Of a stretch of DNA of 64,000 nt, positions 11,264 through 22,578 are shown in pieces. Made by a program: the position numbers and the translations under genes. The notes under the pieces were generated by a model. The model had not been told where the DNA came from, searched no databases, and saw only the letters and a program-made list of their open reading frames with translations. Position 1 is the stretch's first letter. Each line of letters opens with the position of its first letter. This DNA is from Salvator merianae. Lineage: Eukaryota > Chordata > Lepidosauria > Squamata > Teiidae. The DNA lies in the NCBI GenBank assembly GCA_003586115.2, contig QVOM02000116.1, positions 38,012,128 to 38,076,127 of the forward strand. Reading direction: 5' to 3'.

Positions 11264-11829
11264 GATGCCTGCCATAGAGAATAGTAAGGGTGTGTCTTCA
11301 TCTGCTGAATTGGGCTGCCATCATGGCCTCAGGAAGGCTCAGAGGGTAGCTTGACTGCTCCACTGCCATCCCTGAGAAATTCTGAAGCCCCTCCACACAT
11401 CTTGGAGGGGTATTGAAGAACCTACATACACCTTCAAACCCCTTCAGTGGGTGGGTTGCTGTGGAGATAGACAGACTTCAATGCCCTTCCAGCTTCAGGT
11501 CTGGTTTTCAGCCACACAGTGTGGACAGTGTCCGCACTGCATGGTAAATTACTACACTAGCACAGACTAGAAACCAAAAATTGACTGACAGAAGTTCATC
11601 CAATCAGAGGCATCAGAAGAAGGAAAAGCATAGGAGGAATGGGGAGGCAAAGGTACTCTATCACCCAACTGAGGACAGGAGTCAGACAGGTTTGGACAGA
11701 AAGAAAACGAACTGAGTGAGCACTATGTTTCATGGATGTGATCAAGCCAATATTGAACTCAGAGCCCATTGTGCAGCAAGATGGACTATACAGATGAAGT
11801 GAGACCAGGCCCCAGGAGCCTTTAATATA
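11264..11829. other. No gene recognised
   Basis: Contains the short palindromic phrase CCACACAGTGTGG near 11513 but no definable element or exon. Confidence 0.45.
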
Positions 11830-12264
11830 AAATAGTATAGAAATGGTTTAAATTAATAAATCAAGAACTATACTATTGTATATGCTCAGAAGTGGAAAGG
11901 AGAGTTAATACCAACGGTGGGTGATTGGTTAGTTAAAATGATGGAGCTGGCCGAGATGGACAAACTGACAAATCTTTTGAGAATTAAGACAGTTGATACG
12001 TTTTAAAGGAACTGGAAACCCTTTATTGACTTTCTGCAAGAGCTGGACAATGGACTTGTGATTGCTGGATTCGAAGAGTGAAAAAGAAAGAAGAGTTTCA
12101 GTGAAAAAAGAAGGAAGGAGAACAGGATGTTGAAGAACATGAAGTTTAGAAGAAACTGTTGTTGAAGGAGGAACTTGATAATAATAGTGATATAAGAATG
12201 TAATGTAAACTGTAATTTTATATATTTGAAATATAAGAACAATAAAATATGTTAAAAAAAAAAG
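11830..12264 (+). mobile_element. L1 LINE 3' end
   Basis: The end of an L1 ORF2 is readable at about 11900-12080: DWLVKMMELAEMDKLTNLL, then NWKPFIDFLQEL, then a stop after GFEE. This ELAEMDKLT block is characteristic of vertebrate L1 ORF2 C-termini. One internal stop (TTTTAA near 12001) shows decay. The 3' UTR follows, with AATAAA at 12241-12246 and a poly-A run at 12254-12263. The copy is strongly 5'-truncated, as most L1 insertions are. Confidence 0.9.
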
Positions 12265-13450
12265 AAGAACTATACTATTATTTATATCTACTGGCAACTT
12301 TGGGCCACTGATAACAGTACCTCATTTTCTACTTTCTTATGTGATAATTTTGAGTCACAACAAGAATTCTAAACATCAGAAATGTGGAGGAGAACTTTCT
12401 CCTCTGTTCTATAGCCTATCATTTTTCCAGGTCCTGTTAGTCTGCATGGTATTTCTGAACTCTTAACCTTCTGATCCCCTCTAGAAAAAGAAAGAAAAAG
12501 ACAGAGAGATGTACCTTCCACCCAGGCAGAATGTCAATAATAATTGGCAAGAATCTGACTAATAGTACACATTACTCAATAAAACATTCAAGAGGAAGGC
12601 TTATCATGGCTTTTTATCAGGTCTGCTTGAAAGAGAATGACATTTAGTAAGCATCACCGAAGCAAACTGATGCTTTGTAGCTCTTGCTGTTTTAATGAAA
12701 CAAGACTATAAACAGTTTCAATGGCATCTGTTTGTAGGCCTGGGATTATCTTTGCAGCTGTAATAAGCATAAATTAAACACATCACACTGGGCTCAACAG
12801 CTCATATCTGTACATTTGTTTCTTCATCATTAAAACCGGTGTGTATCGCATAGACAGACAGACTGGTCTAGTAAGAGGAATGCTGGGACACCATTTTGTT
12901 GCTGTTGATGTACTCCCTGGGGCCATTTTGGGCAGTAAATGGGCCAAAACATTGCCAATGAAGTTGCGTCTCCTTGGGCCTGAGAGAATGTGGTAATACC
13001 TGGATGTGACAACCCCATAGAGGAGGGGATATAGTGCTCCTCGGAGGCCTAAAGGACCATGCAGAAGCTGCCAAAGTGTACCACAAGATATGATATATTT
13101 TAATGTACCTCTGTGCTGAGACACCCAGAAAATATTTTGTTACTGGGCAGCTACAGAAATTTAGTACAAAAAATAAAATAGATAAAACAATTGCATTATA
13201 AACAATAAAACCTTCTGTTATCTAGCATAAAAATTTAGCAATTCTGAAATTAATGTGTTATCATTAAGATCTACCTCAATTGTCAAGGGCTGTTTTTTCA
13301 TTTCTTTGCTTTTCAACCTCTGCTTTCAAGCTTTCCTTCACTTTACTTTCATGAAGATATGCATCCACTAAGGTAGAGAACAGTTCCATGCATCTGATAA
13401 CATGACTGGTTGTCTGTGTAAGTTTATGTCTTCATAATTGCTTTAGGCTT
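12265..13450. other. No gene recognised
   Basis: A moderate-GC patch at 12840-13090 yields overlapping minus-strand open frames without recognisable domains. The rest is AT-rich. Confidence 0.45.
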
Positions 13451-13738
13451 TTAAAGTGTTACAAGATTCCCTGTTCGAGGCACCAGGAGGGGGTTGGCCT
13501 TGTAGTTAGGCTGGTCAAGGCATTGAACAGATGACCACCCACTGCAAGCTTGTCCACTACATTTTTAGCCCAGAATGCACGTAGAAGTTGCCTGAAGGCC
13601 ACAGGCTTCAGTTCTAGGCATCTTATTGTTGCCAAGAAAACTGCATAGACATAATCACATAGAACGAGGGCCTGCTGTTTGCACACTAGTGTGGACTATG
13701 GCAGGCCCCACCACCATCACACTTGTCTGCACTGGACT

Positions 13739-13770
13739 GGGCTAGGGTGCCCAAAATGGCACCCTAGCCC
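13739..13770. repeat. Perfect 13-bp hairpin inside MITE-like DNA
   Basis: Arms GGGCTAGGGTGCC (13739-13751) and GGCACCCTAGCCC (13758-13770) are exact complements around a 6-nt loop CAAAAT. The sequence on either side resembles the MITE group of this window (CTGCTGTTTGCACACTAGTG, GGCAGGCCCCACC). The hairpin may be the centre of a palindromic element whose outer ends I cannot place. Confidence 0.7.
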
Positions 13771-15285
13771 AAAATAGTTGTAGAATGAAGAGGTCCACAA
13801 CCAACCAAGGACCAGTATGCCAAACCATAGCAGGTGGTCATGCCACACAGGTGTAGGCAATCCTCTCGATTCAGTTTGTAGCAGCTCAGCAGCCACTGCA
13901 AGCCAAATTAACAGGATGGTGCCGTAACAGTGGGAAAATCCCATTAAGTGGTCAAGGCACCCTGTCCCCCATTTTAGGGCAGCATCACAGGTCTCCAGCT
14001 GCATTGACCAATGAGATGTGGGAAAACACAACCCTAGGGCAAGGGAAGGCCAGTCTGATGGTGCCATGGAAACACAACTGAGGCATGCACAACAAGAAGA
14101 TTCCATTTTCTCCAAGAAAGCCATTGGCTCTGAACCTCATTTTGACAGCCATATTCTTATCCGTGTGTGGGGAATGCACAGGGTGTTTCAACTGGCAGTA
14201 TCCACCTCTGGAATCTGTTTCCACTACAAATGCATCCGAGTCCAAGTCTAGCCATGATTGGAGCCAGATGTCAGAAGCATCTCTCAGCTCAGCCCCTTTT
14301 ATTAACTACATGTTCAACCATCCCCTGGCATTTAATTAATTGGGGAGGGGGTAACAGTCCATGCAGAGCCTGTGGCCTGAATGTTTCCTGTTTAGAACCA
14401 GGTGTCGCCTGATGTGCTTTCTTAGCCAAATATGGCAGAGCTGGAGACATCCAGGCTGCATCTAAATTTGGAATTAGAGCAGGGAAAGGCAGGCTGGACC
14501 ATCAAAGCATTGTTTTCTGTCTTTTGAATCCTCAAGGGAGAGAAAAATGCAAATGCCTCTAAAATAGAATTGGGAATAATCATGAGTTCTTTTAGGGAAT
14601 TGATCTAATTTACAGTCTGGAAAGAGGTAGCGGAGTTTGAAAAATAGACATTTAGGAGTTCCCCTTTGCACGCATAATACAGCTCTCTCTGTCTTTTCCT
14701 CCTTCCCCCTCTTCTTTCTCTGCATCTCTTCATGTTTATCTGTGTCCCTCTGGCCACTTCCACAGCAGAAAAGGCCAGCTCACATCAGTACTCAGTAGGC
14801 AAACTGGTCTGCCCTCTATAGGCCTACAGGCCACCTATGAATGGCAGCCATTCTCCTCAGAGTCACCCTATCCTTAACCTTGGATAAACCACTCTGAGAA
14901 AGGTTTGTTGGCCAATTTGTCCCCCCCCCTCCATGTGGAGTCAAGGAGGAAGAAGGAGGAAAATTAGTGGAGTTTCCACCTTTGTTCCTTTTGTAGTAGA
15001 CCAGAAACCTTGCAGCTGTGGAACTTTCATTCTGCAGCAATGAGGATTTCAGAGGCGGCGATCCGCCGTTTGCCAGATGTAGCTACTGTTTTTGACCTGT
15101 GCCTCCCATCCTAGAGCCAGACAAAACTGGAGTCATGTGGATGCAGCCTCTGTATGCTTGTGCCAGGACTGCTTTATTAATCTGAATGATGCGCCCCTGT
15201 GTGCCAACCCACCAAGCGCATGTGAGATCCAGCAGAGTGTAACAGCTTGCCTGGGAAACTGGAATGCGGGAGATCACAGACCAGT
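13771..15285. other. No gene recognised
   Basis: Includes AGGCTGCATCTAAATTTGG near 14453, similar to the left end of the element at 22579 but with no partner. No exon or LINE signal is recognised. Confidence 0.45.
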
Positions 15286-15452
15286 GAAGTTGGACACGGA
15301 AATTCACCAGGTGACCTGGGGCTAGTCACTGCTCCTCAGCCTAATTTACTTCAAAAGACTGGTGTGAGGATAAAATGGAGAGGAAGACAATGTTGTGTAC
15401 TACCTTGAGTTCTTTGGTGGGAAAGCCAGGATATAAAAGACACAAAGAAATA
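15286..15452 (+). mobile_element. tRNA-derived SINE, 3' body only
   Basis: GGTGACCTGGGGCTAGTCACTG, CCTAATTTACTTCAAAAGACTG and GGGAAAGCCAGGATATAAAAGA match the body and tail of the SINE that is complete at 53849-54093 (GGTGACCCTGGACTCGTCAC, CCACTTACCTCACAAGTTGTC, AGTAGGGTACAAAAACC). The tRNA-like head is missing or unrecognisable. Confidence 0.75.
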
Positions 15453-15959
15453 ATGTTATTTGAGGCTCATGGGCCTTCAATGTGCAAGTGATAGCTAAGG
15501 TTTCTGGTAACTGCAGCTTTTTGAAGAGGCACCTACTGCAGATGGTGGGAAGAAAGTGGTATGGAAAGTTTGGTTTTTGTTCCTGCAATTGCAGTAGCTA
15601 TCAACCAATAGCATTCTTCCTCTGGAAATATATTGTAGGCACTAACAGTACCTTCAGTGGGCATGACCTTCTAGTTCACCTGGCAGGATCAGCATAGGCA
15701 GGGCCCATAAGGCGGTAGGGTCTGCTTGACCTTGCTCCCCCATGGCCCATTCATTATTCAGGACAACTGCAGCATCCATAAGGATCTGCACTCTTCCTGC
15801 TGCCATGCAGGCGTAAGTACCACTTATGGTACTTGAATGATAGAATGTGAGCATTGAGCAATTGCTCTGAGATTTTCCTTCCACTTGCCACTAGTGGTGC
15901 AGTCACTACCACCCAACTCGAGGAGAATTACCTGTCTCCTCTACAGCCTTAATGATGCC
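15453..15959. other. No gene recognised
   Basis: No repeat or exon signal is assigned. Confidence 0.45.
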
Positions 15960-16160
15960 CCCCCACCTTAAAGATCAAAGCCAGCAATTCCCTGGATTCA
16001 GACTTGATGGTAGGGGTGGAGGCTGCTCCAGCCATCAAGATCATGGCCAGGGAATTGGTGGGCTTTGATATTGGCTGTCCGGAAGGCTGCCACAGCTGCC
16101 AAGATCATGGAATCTCTTACTGCAGTCTTGGGACTGGGACAGTGGTTGGCATGCAAACAA
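15960..16160 (-). repeat. Dispersed repeat copy, inverted relative of 7760-8000
   Basis: The reverse complement carries ACCATCAAGTCTGAATCCAGGG and GCCATGATCTTGATGGCTG, resembling phrases at 7760-8000. The segment also repeats itself internally (CAAGATCATGGCCAGGGAATT and CAAGATCATGGAATC). Class unknown. Confidence 0.4.
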
Positions 16161-17386
16161 GCACACCTCCACTGTAAAAGCACTTCTTAATTCTCAGGGG
16201 AAGAGAGCTACACTAATAGTGCTCGTCCCCCTTTCCATGTAGATCCTGTCACAGACTGAAATCCTAGCAATACTCTGAAACATAAATAAAGAGGAAGAAA
16301 TGTAAGAATTCCAGAATTCTGCAATGGAATCCGTTGGCCTTCTACAGATGCAGAACTGGATTGCGGCAAAAATGCAAGCCATTACTAGGTTTGGCTTATT
16401 TCCAAAGTACAAAATGAAGTTTAGTTCTTTGCCCTTGCGTGCTTCTTCACAGTAAGTCCTTGGCAACATCAGGGGCAGCTATTTCAGCATTGTTATGTTG
16501 CTCCTTTTTTCAGTGGGAACAAATGTTCTGTTTCATAATTACTACTGTAGATGTACAGATCTCCTGCTGAATTACCCACAAAGAAGAATTACAAAAAACC
16601 CTGACTGTAATCCTTAGGTAGTTTGGTGCAGCTCAAGACATGTTGTGTCGTAAGTGCTAGGCGTGCCGTAACACTGTTTTCTGAGGGCATCACAATTGCT
16701 GTATTCATGTGCATGCACAGAGCATGATCATATGCAAACAATTTTTATGGCACTGCTTTGTTTCGTGCATGCCATATTTCATTCATATCACTTCGCTGCC
16801 ACCGTTTATATGAGTTCTACTGTACATACTCCTTTTGCCATAAGGAGGAAAGCTCTGACCCTTTACTGCAGTACAAGCATGGCAACAACCACACACTCAT
16901 TTGGCATGTTACCATCCTAGTTCCGTGGGTCAGTGATGCAGTCATCGTTTCCTTGCCAGTAGCAGTGGAGTAGGGAATTCCAGGCAATTCTAGCAACAAA
17001 ACTCCCCAAGCCAATTCCCGGGGAGCCGATGATCCTCTAAAGATCCCTTAAAGGCTATTCTGTGGGCCTTTTCAGCTACCGTGCTGTAACTGGGATCAGC
17101 GGATCTGGGCCACAAGGCGCACTGGTCCACATCATGGCACAGCATGGGGAGGCTTCCTATCACAGCCCACAGAATGCAGCAAGGCAGACCTGCCTCTAAT
17201 TTGGGCCTCTGGTGTTAAGCTGCATGCAGACCTTGGAATCCTTGCTTAATTTAAGTGAGCTTCCAAACAACCCGTGCATGAGTCGCTGAGGAGCGTGTTA
17301 TTAGTGCTGTCGACCATCCGTTCCAGCCTGAAACACTGAGCTGACTGCATGTAGTTTAACCCTGTATCTATGGAACTGGGCATTTA
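16161..17386. other. No gene recognised
   Basis: GGCCTTTTCAGCTACCGTGC near 17067 resembles a degraded MITE end. Otherwise unassigned. Confidence 0.45.
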
Positions 17387-17459
17387 TTTTTTTTTTACTT
17401 TTTTCTGCTTTGTTTCTCCTTCTTCTCCTTCTCCTCCTCCTCCTCCTCTTCCTTTCCAG
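17387..17459 (+). promoter_or_regulatory. Strong polypyrimidine tract with terminal CAG (candidate 3' splice site)
   Basis: About 70 nt of almost pure pyrimidine, T-rich then TCC-rich, end in TTTCCAG at 17453-17459. This matches the vertebrate acceptor pattern. A possible branch-point sequence (CTGAC) lies some distance upstream near 17341. A microsatellite origin of the TCC run is equally possible; see the exon candidate that follows. Confidence 0.4.
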
Positions 17460-17550
17460 GGGGTCAATGAACAAAAAAGTGTGATAAATTCTAGACCACT
17501 AGAAAACATAGTGAACCAGCTTAACAAAAACATTGATAGAGCACAGCCCA
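17460..17550 (+). CDS. Possible internal exon, unidentified
   Basis: Directly after the candidate acceptor a frame is open for 45 codons (GVNEQKSVINSRPLENIVNQ, then LNKNIDRAQPSEAF, stop at 17594). The composition is hydrophilic and helix-like, unlike the repeat-derived frames around it. A possible donor, CCA|GTGAAG at 17550-17551, would give a 91-nt exon. I do not recognise the protein. The donor is only moderate, and no neighbouring exon is seen in the window. Chance is a serious alternative. Confidence 0.2.
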
Positions 17551-17597
17551 GTGAAGCTTTTGCACTTTGCTTTTGCACTTTGCTGGTCATGTGCTAA

Positions 17598-18739
17598 GTT
17601 GGGAACTCCCAGCTCTGGCTGGAATACGCAGCAACAACTCTACCCCATTTCAAGTGAAGACACATGAATTTGGTACATTCCCTGAGGAGATAAGTGTGTC
17701 GCTCACTCTTTCGTGCTTTGGTTCTATAACAGGCAATTCTTCTTTTCCCATTGGCCAGTGCTTCTCTGTAAAAATCCCTTCAGGTCCCCCCAATCCAGCT
17801 GGAGACACTCCTAGAAAATTATAGGCTTTCAGCTCCCAGTTCATTATGGCCTATATAGCATGTACCTTGTAGCTCTTGGCCTTTTCTATCCTCCCTTCCC
17901 ACTTTTGCTCTCCTGTTTTCACAAAAGAGCCCTTGCTTTAAAGACCGTCTGTAAGCATCTTCTTATTATCCAGGAAATCTTAAAGGCTGGTTCTTCACCC
18001 TCCCAGGCTGGTCTGGATATTGTTACACCACACTACATTTGTCAAGTCCGGTTGAATGGCAGCACTGGAACACACATGGGGATAAGAAAGGAGAGATTGA
18101 TTTGTAGATGTTTCATCCTTTCTCCTAGTACATGGTAGCAGAGGCAAGGCATGGCAAAACGTTCTGCACTGTAACGCAGAGGAAGCTGAATTCTTTTCTG
18201 GAACAAAAAAGAAAGAGACAGCAAATTAGAAAGGAATCAAAGGAGTGAGTATAAAACAAGCAATACCTCTTCCATCAACAGCTTCTGCTGCTTTTTAATC
18301 TCCCAGGACTGGTATGGCCTTGAGATTCTACAGACCTTTCATGGAATTATCTGCAGCCAGCTTTGAAGTCCAGGCTGCTGGCATCTTATTACCAACACAG
18401 ATCCAACCCCTAATATTCTCGTAGTCCCACGGGAAGCATTAGCCAGACTTCAGATTCATCTCCCAGATGAGTTAACTTCTCAAAACTTGAAAAAATTGTG
18501 ATACGTTACCTCTTCAGTCCTAGATTTACCAGGCTACTATTGCCTTATGAGCTGGCTTCTCCCCCTTCGGAGGAAGTGATCGGCCATTGGTCCATCTACC
18601 TCAGTATTTTCTACAAGCATTAAAGGTGGGATGGGAAAACTCACATGTGGCAGCTACCACCTATAAGCCACTTTTGAGCCACTTGGTTTTGTTTTTTTAC
18701 TGTGTATAGATGCAGCCATTGTCATCCATACAGTCCATG
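17598..18739. other. No gene recognised
   Basis: Mixed-composition DNA without identifiable repeats or exons. Confidence 0.45.
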
Positions 18740-18992
18740 GAGGAATTTTCACTCAGTCTAATCCACTAATCAAAGTTGTTTTGAGGATGAAGCAAAAGGG
18801 TGTTGGGCAGATAGTTAGACAAGGCAAGAAGGTAAACTCAACTACTGGCAACACACAAATGTGTGCATGCAGTTTTCTTGGCAACAGAAGTGTTCTGTCA
18901 TTGTCCTCTTCCAAGAAGATGCTGGGCACCAACACTGGGGCCTCCAGCATGCAGAGCAGATGATCTACCACTGAGCTACATCTGCTTCCAAA
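18740..18992 (-). mobile_element. tRNA-derived SINE (minus strand)
   Basis: Read on the minus strand from 18992, the sequence begins GCAGATGTAGCTCAGTGGTA then GATCATCTGC, a tRNA-like head with a clear A box (TAGCTCAGTGGTAGA). The tRNA-unrelated body follows. The head resembles those of the duplicated SINE at 46330-46640. It is not a tRNA gene: a normal anticodon arm, T arm and acceptor closure cannot be formed. Confidence 0.65.
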
Positions 18993-19749
18993 CAGATTAG
19001 AACTTCTTCCAGTATTGTGTCAAGCCTCTTTATGGATCTAACAGTGCTGCTGCAGGATGAATAAGGCATAGCCTGCAGCTGGGGTTAAGATGGAAATACC
19101 GAATTGCTGAGCTGAGAGGAGACATATGGAATAACTTGCTCAATCCCAGGAAACAGATATGGTGAGGCAGGCAAAATGATGCCCTTTAGATGCTCTTCGG
19201 CTGCAGCCAAGGGTGGATCCACACTTACTTTACAGGACTGGTCTGCCAAGACTGGCCCAGCCTGCTTCCACTCTAGTGGCAGGAACAGCTCCAAAGTATC
19301 AGGATAAGCCTCCCACATTCGTACTGTTACAGTGCCCTGTGCTGGCTCCAGAGATAGCACGATCTGGAGACACTTCTGAATTCGCCGAGTGCTAGAAACC
19401 AAAGTGCCTAGCCTTGGTTCCTCCTTGGTTCCTCCATGGCTTCAGCACCTTTCTACATGCCTCCTCTGGAACACCAGTAGACCTGAAAAAACAGGCCTAC
19501 CAACATCCTGGGATAGGAGTCCACTTTGGCCACCTATACCGGGAAATGCTCCATCCCAATGAGGATGGAATGGCCCAGGGAGGGGGAGGGACCTCTCTCT
19601 TTTGTTCCAGCATGCAGAACAGAGGGACCTGAAGAGAACCGGATGCTGCTGTAGACCAGACTATAGGTAAGTGCAAAAAGGCCCCATGTATACCTTGTAA
19701 TAAGGTGTCCACCCTTTTCTCGAGGCCCTCTCAGAAGCCTCGCCTGCCA
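18993..19749. other. No gene recognised
   Basis: Moderate GC with several short open frames on both strands (19085-19712), none recognisable. Confidence 0.4.
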
Positions 19750-19950
19750 TCTATCTATCTATTTGCACTTCTTTCCCACCCTATACCCTAAGGTCTCAGG
19801 GTGGGTTACAATGTAACCATTGCAATAAAACCACAATACACAAGTAGAATGAACTGGTTTGCTCCCAGCCACCACCTTCCTTTCCCAAATGAGTAAATTT
19901 TTTTGCCTAGAAAGAATTTCTTTCTTTCTTTTTAAGAAAATGCAGTTATT
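19750..19950 (-). mobile_element. L2/L3-like LINE 3' terminus
   Basis: On the plus strand (TCTA)n is followed by TTTCCCACCCTATACCCTAA and GGTCTCAGGGTGGGTTACAATGT. This is the reverse complement of a LINE 3' end of the type AACCCACCCTGAGACC...GGGTGGGAAA plus tail. 56331-56480 has the same arrangement. Only the 3' UTR is present. Confidence 0.7.
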
Positions 19951-20525
19951 CAACAAAAAGCCTCATTATGTCTAGCTGATTTTAAAAAGAAGCCAGATAC
20001 TCCTGCTGATTTCGGCTTCTTCCTGTTCCTCCACCGCGCCCACAATGTCAGAAAGGCACCAGACAGTGTCACACCCTTATGTCCCCAGTGCCTTAGCAGG
20101 TGATCTCAGAGCTCTTCTTCTGCTCCGTACAAAGGATGTTTTCCATGATTCCCAGGACTGTTCTACAGCAACTATGTGTGTGACTGTTTCTGATGGAAGG
20201 ACCTTCTGGTCACATCTGGGTCACCCCATTTCCCATGTTTGGCAGTGGCCCTAGGATACAGTCCCACTATCACTGCCTATTGAGCATAATTGGGCAGAGC
20301 TGATGAGAATTAGAGTCCATCAGTATCACAACAGAACCAGGTCTGCTGTTGCTGCTTGGAGGGATCCCAAACATTTCAGTGCCCAGGCTTGTAAGATCTC
20401 ACGCTTTAAGTGTTTTTCCATTTCTAGCTGAAGACGAGATAAATGTCAAATTTCATTTTAAAGCTCACCCCAGAGGGCAAAAAAAGGGGAAAAAAAAAAA
20501 CCAATGTCTTATGTGCGCACTTTAA

Positions 20526-20942
20526 ATCTATGCAATTAACATAACTACACTCTGTGTTAAACTGCCCAAAGATAGAAACCAAGTGACTGAGGCAATCTTA
20601 ATTGTACCAGAGGAATTGCATGCCAAAGAGAAAATGACAAAGGCAAGCCACAGCCTAGGAGTCGGGCAAGGAAAAGATGCCAATTCAACTGCAGTCAAAT
20701 CCAAAGCAACCCCCGAGGTGGTCTCTGAAGCATTGCCAGGGACGGCAAGAGAGGTTGCCAAGGAGTTAGCCTGGAATCCCGCCACACCAGCAAAACAATA
20801 TGTCCTGTTTTGGCACCATGGGGCAGCCACACTTACTTTTGGAGTAGCCACACTTGTTGGGTTTTTTTGCAGGAGCAAAAGAGGCAAAAGCAAAGCATCT
20901 ACGGCACCATCATTAAGTGGGCATTTAAGCTTGATTTTGTAA
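20526..20942 (+). other. Open on both strands, unidentified, about 139 codons
   Basis: The plus frame is stop-free from about 20526 to 20942. The first ATG in frame is near 20634 and encodes MTKASHSLGVGQGKD. A hydrophobic stretch (ATLTFGVATLVGFF) then precedes a basic tail (CRSKRGKSK). The minus strand is open over almost the same interval. Dual-strand openness usually reflects base composition rather than coding. No homology is recognised and no splice context is obvious. Confidence 0.25.
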
Positions 20943-21565
20943 TTTTTCAGTTTCCTCAGCAGTAAAGATCCTTTGTAGAATAGTTTGGTGTATTTTTTTT
21001 AAATGTTTTCACTTGTAGGCAAAAAAGCAAATGAGACTGCACATTGCAACAAAAAGCAGGGCAAAAACTCCAAGCTCTATGTACAGAATTTAGAATCTAT
21101 TTGACACAAATCCAAGACCTAAATTTTAAATACAGCAGAATCCTCAAATGCAGCTTTCCCCGAATTGCATCATTTGAGACAGTAGAGGGGGAAGTGAAGT
21201 ATCTGTTCTTATCAGTTTAATCTTATGTATCTAAAGCTGCACTGAGGCAAAAGCAAGCATAACACACTTGAAGGAAAGGCGGATATGCACTTTTGTTTGT
21301 GTCTAAAGTAATATGAGCTAGAGGGGCTGCTGATAGGACACTGTGGGGAAAGAACATAATTAGGGTGCAATGGGCCCCTGACAAAGGAAGCAAGGAGCCC
21401 CCCCCCAATACCAGCTGTGCTGAGACCAAAAGCATAATTAATGGACACCAAGATCAGCAGGGCACCAAATCAGATATAGCAAGACCAGCTGAATAGCTGT
21501 CCTCTGTGCTCCTAGCTGCAGTCACAAAACTGATCTTGTCTATTGGTATAAGAAACCAAGAAACC
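20943..21565. other. No gene recognised
   Basis: AT-rich; no repeat or exon signals assigned. Confidence 0.45.
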
Positions 21566-22062
21566 TTAAGAGGACCCCTGCTGGATCAGGTCACAGCCTA
21601 TCTAGTCCAGCATCCTGTCTCTCACAGTGGCCCATAAATTGCTTCTGGGCATTCTCAAGGAAAAGACAAAGGTGAAACCCTCACCTGCTCTCAAATGCCT
21701 GAAAATGGCCTTTAGAGCCATCCTGTCTGTCTCCCCAACCCAGAGGTGGTACCTAGGCATCCATTCTGATAGCCATTGATAAACCTGTCCTCTATGAATT
21801 TGCCCAGCCCCTTCTTGAAGCAATCCAGGCTGGTAATTGTCACCAATCCCTCTGGTAATAAATTCACTAGATCAGTGATCCACTAGGTAAAAACAAAAAC
21901 AAAAAAAACCCTTCCTTTTGTCACTCCTATCCTTCCTTTCAACTTCATAGAGTGCACCATGGATCTGGCGTTGTACAATAAAGAAAAGAATTTTTCTCTG
22001 TCAACTCTTTCCACACCATGCATGATTTTACATACTTCAGTCAGGTCCCCTCTTAAATGCAG
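21566..22062 (-). mobile_element. CR1 LINE 3' end (minus strand)
   Basis: The plus strand begins TAAGAGGACCCCTGCTGGAT, CAGGTCACAGCCTATCTAGT and CCAGCATCCTGTCTCTCACA. This is the reverse complement of the CR1 terminus present in direct orientation at 42515-42578. Further in, minus-strand coding remnants (LRGDLTEVCKIMHGVERVD, EKFFSL) and AGGGATTGGTGACAATTACC match the corresponding CR1 region at 42140-42360. 5'-truncated and inactive. Confidence 0.88.
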
Positions 22063-22074
22063 TCTTTCATGCTA

Positions 22075-22219
22075 CAGGAGGCAGTGAACTCTCCTTCACT
22101 GGAGGTCTTTAAGGAGAGGCTGGACAGACATCTGTCTGGGATGGTTTAGTGAATCCTGCATTGAGCAGGGGGTTGGACTCGATGACCCTGAAAGTCCCTT
22201 CCAACTCTATGATTCTATG
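22075..22219 (+). mobile_element. CR1 LINE 3' end, second subfamily
   Basis: GGAGGTCTTTAAGGAGAGGC, then GGGGGTTGGACTCGATGACC and CCTTCCAACTCTATGATTCT-ATG, is the classic CR1 3' terminus shared by birds and reptiles. It abuts the oppositely oriented CR1 at 21566-22062, about 12 bp apart. It is a different subfamily from the TCTTATG-ending copies. Confidence 0.95.
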
Positions 22220-22578
22220 GTTGAAGAGATCTAGACAGTCTGATTTCCAATTCCACAACACCATTCCTAAAGTGTGATGTCTAGAATTGTACACAATATA
22301 CCCAGTGTGGCATTCCTATAGATTTATAGAGCTACATCCCTGTTAGCTGCTACCTTTGGCCAGAAATTGAGGGGGGATCCTAACTGTGGCAATGCAGCAC
22401 CTAGGAAATCGTAAGAACATTTCTGTGGTGTCACTGGGAAGCCCCACAGAACCCTGATACAGTCCTATCCCTTCAGTAAGGGGAAAGCATGAGTTTTAAC
22501 AAGTCATAGCAGCAACAAAGCTGATCAAGCCTTTTTCAAAGCTGTGGCAGGATACACATGGCATCATAACGACACTAA
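22220..22578. other. No gene recognised
   Basis: Short spacer between the CR1 pair and the CpG-rich element; nothing assigned. Confidence 0.45.

Noticed and set aside
18935..18992. Possible tRNA gene on the minus strand
   Set aside because: Only the D-arm-like head is tRNA-like; the rest is SINE body.
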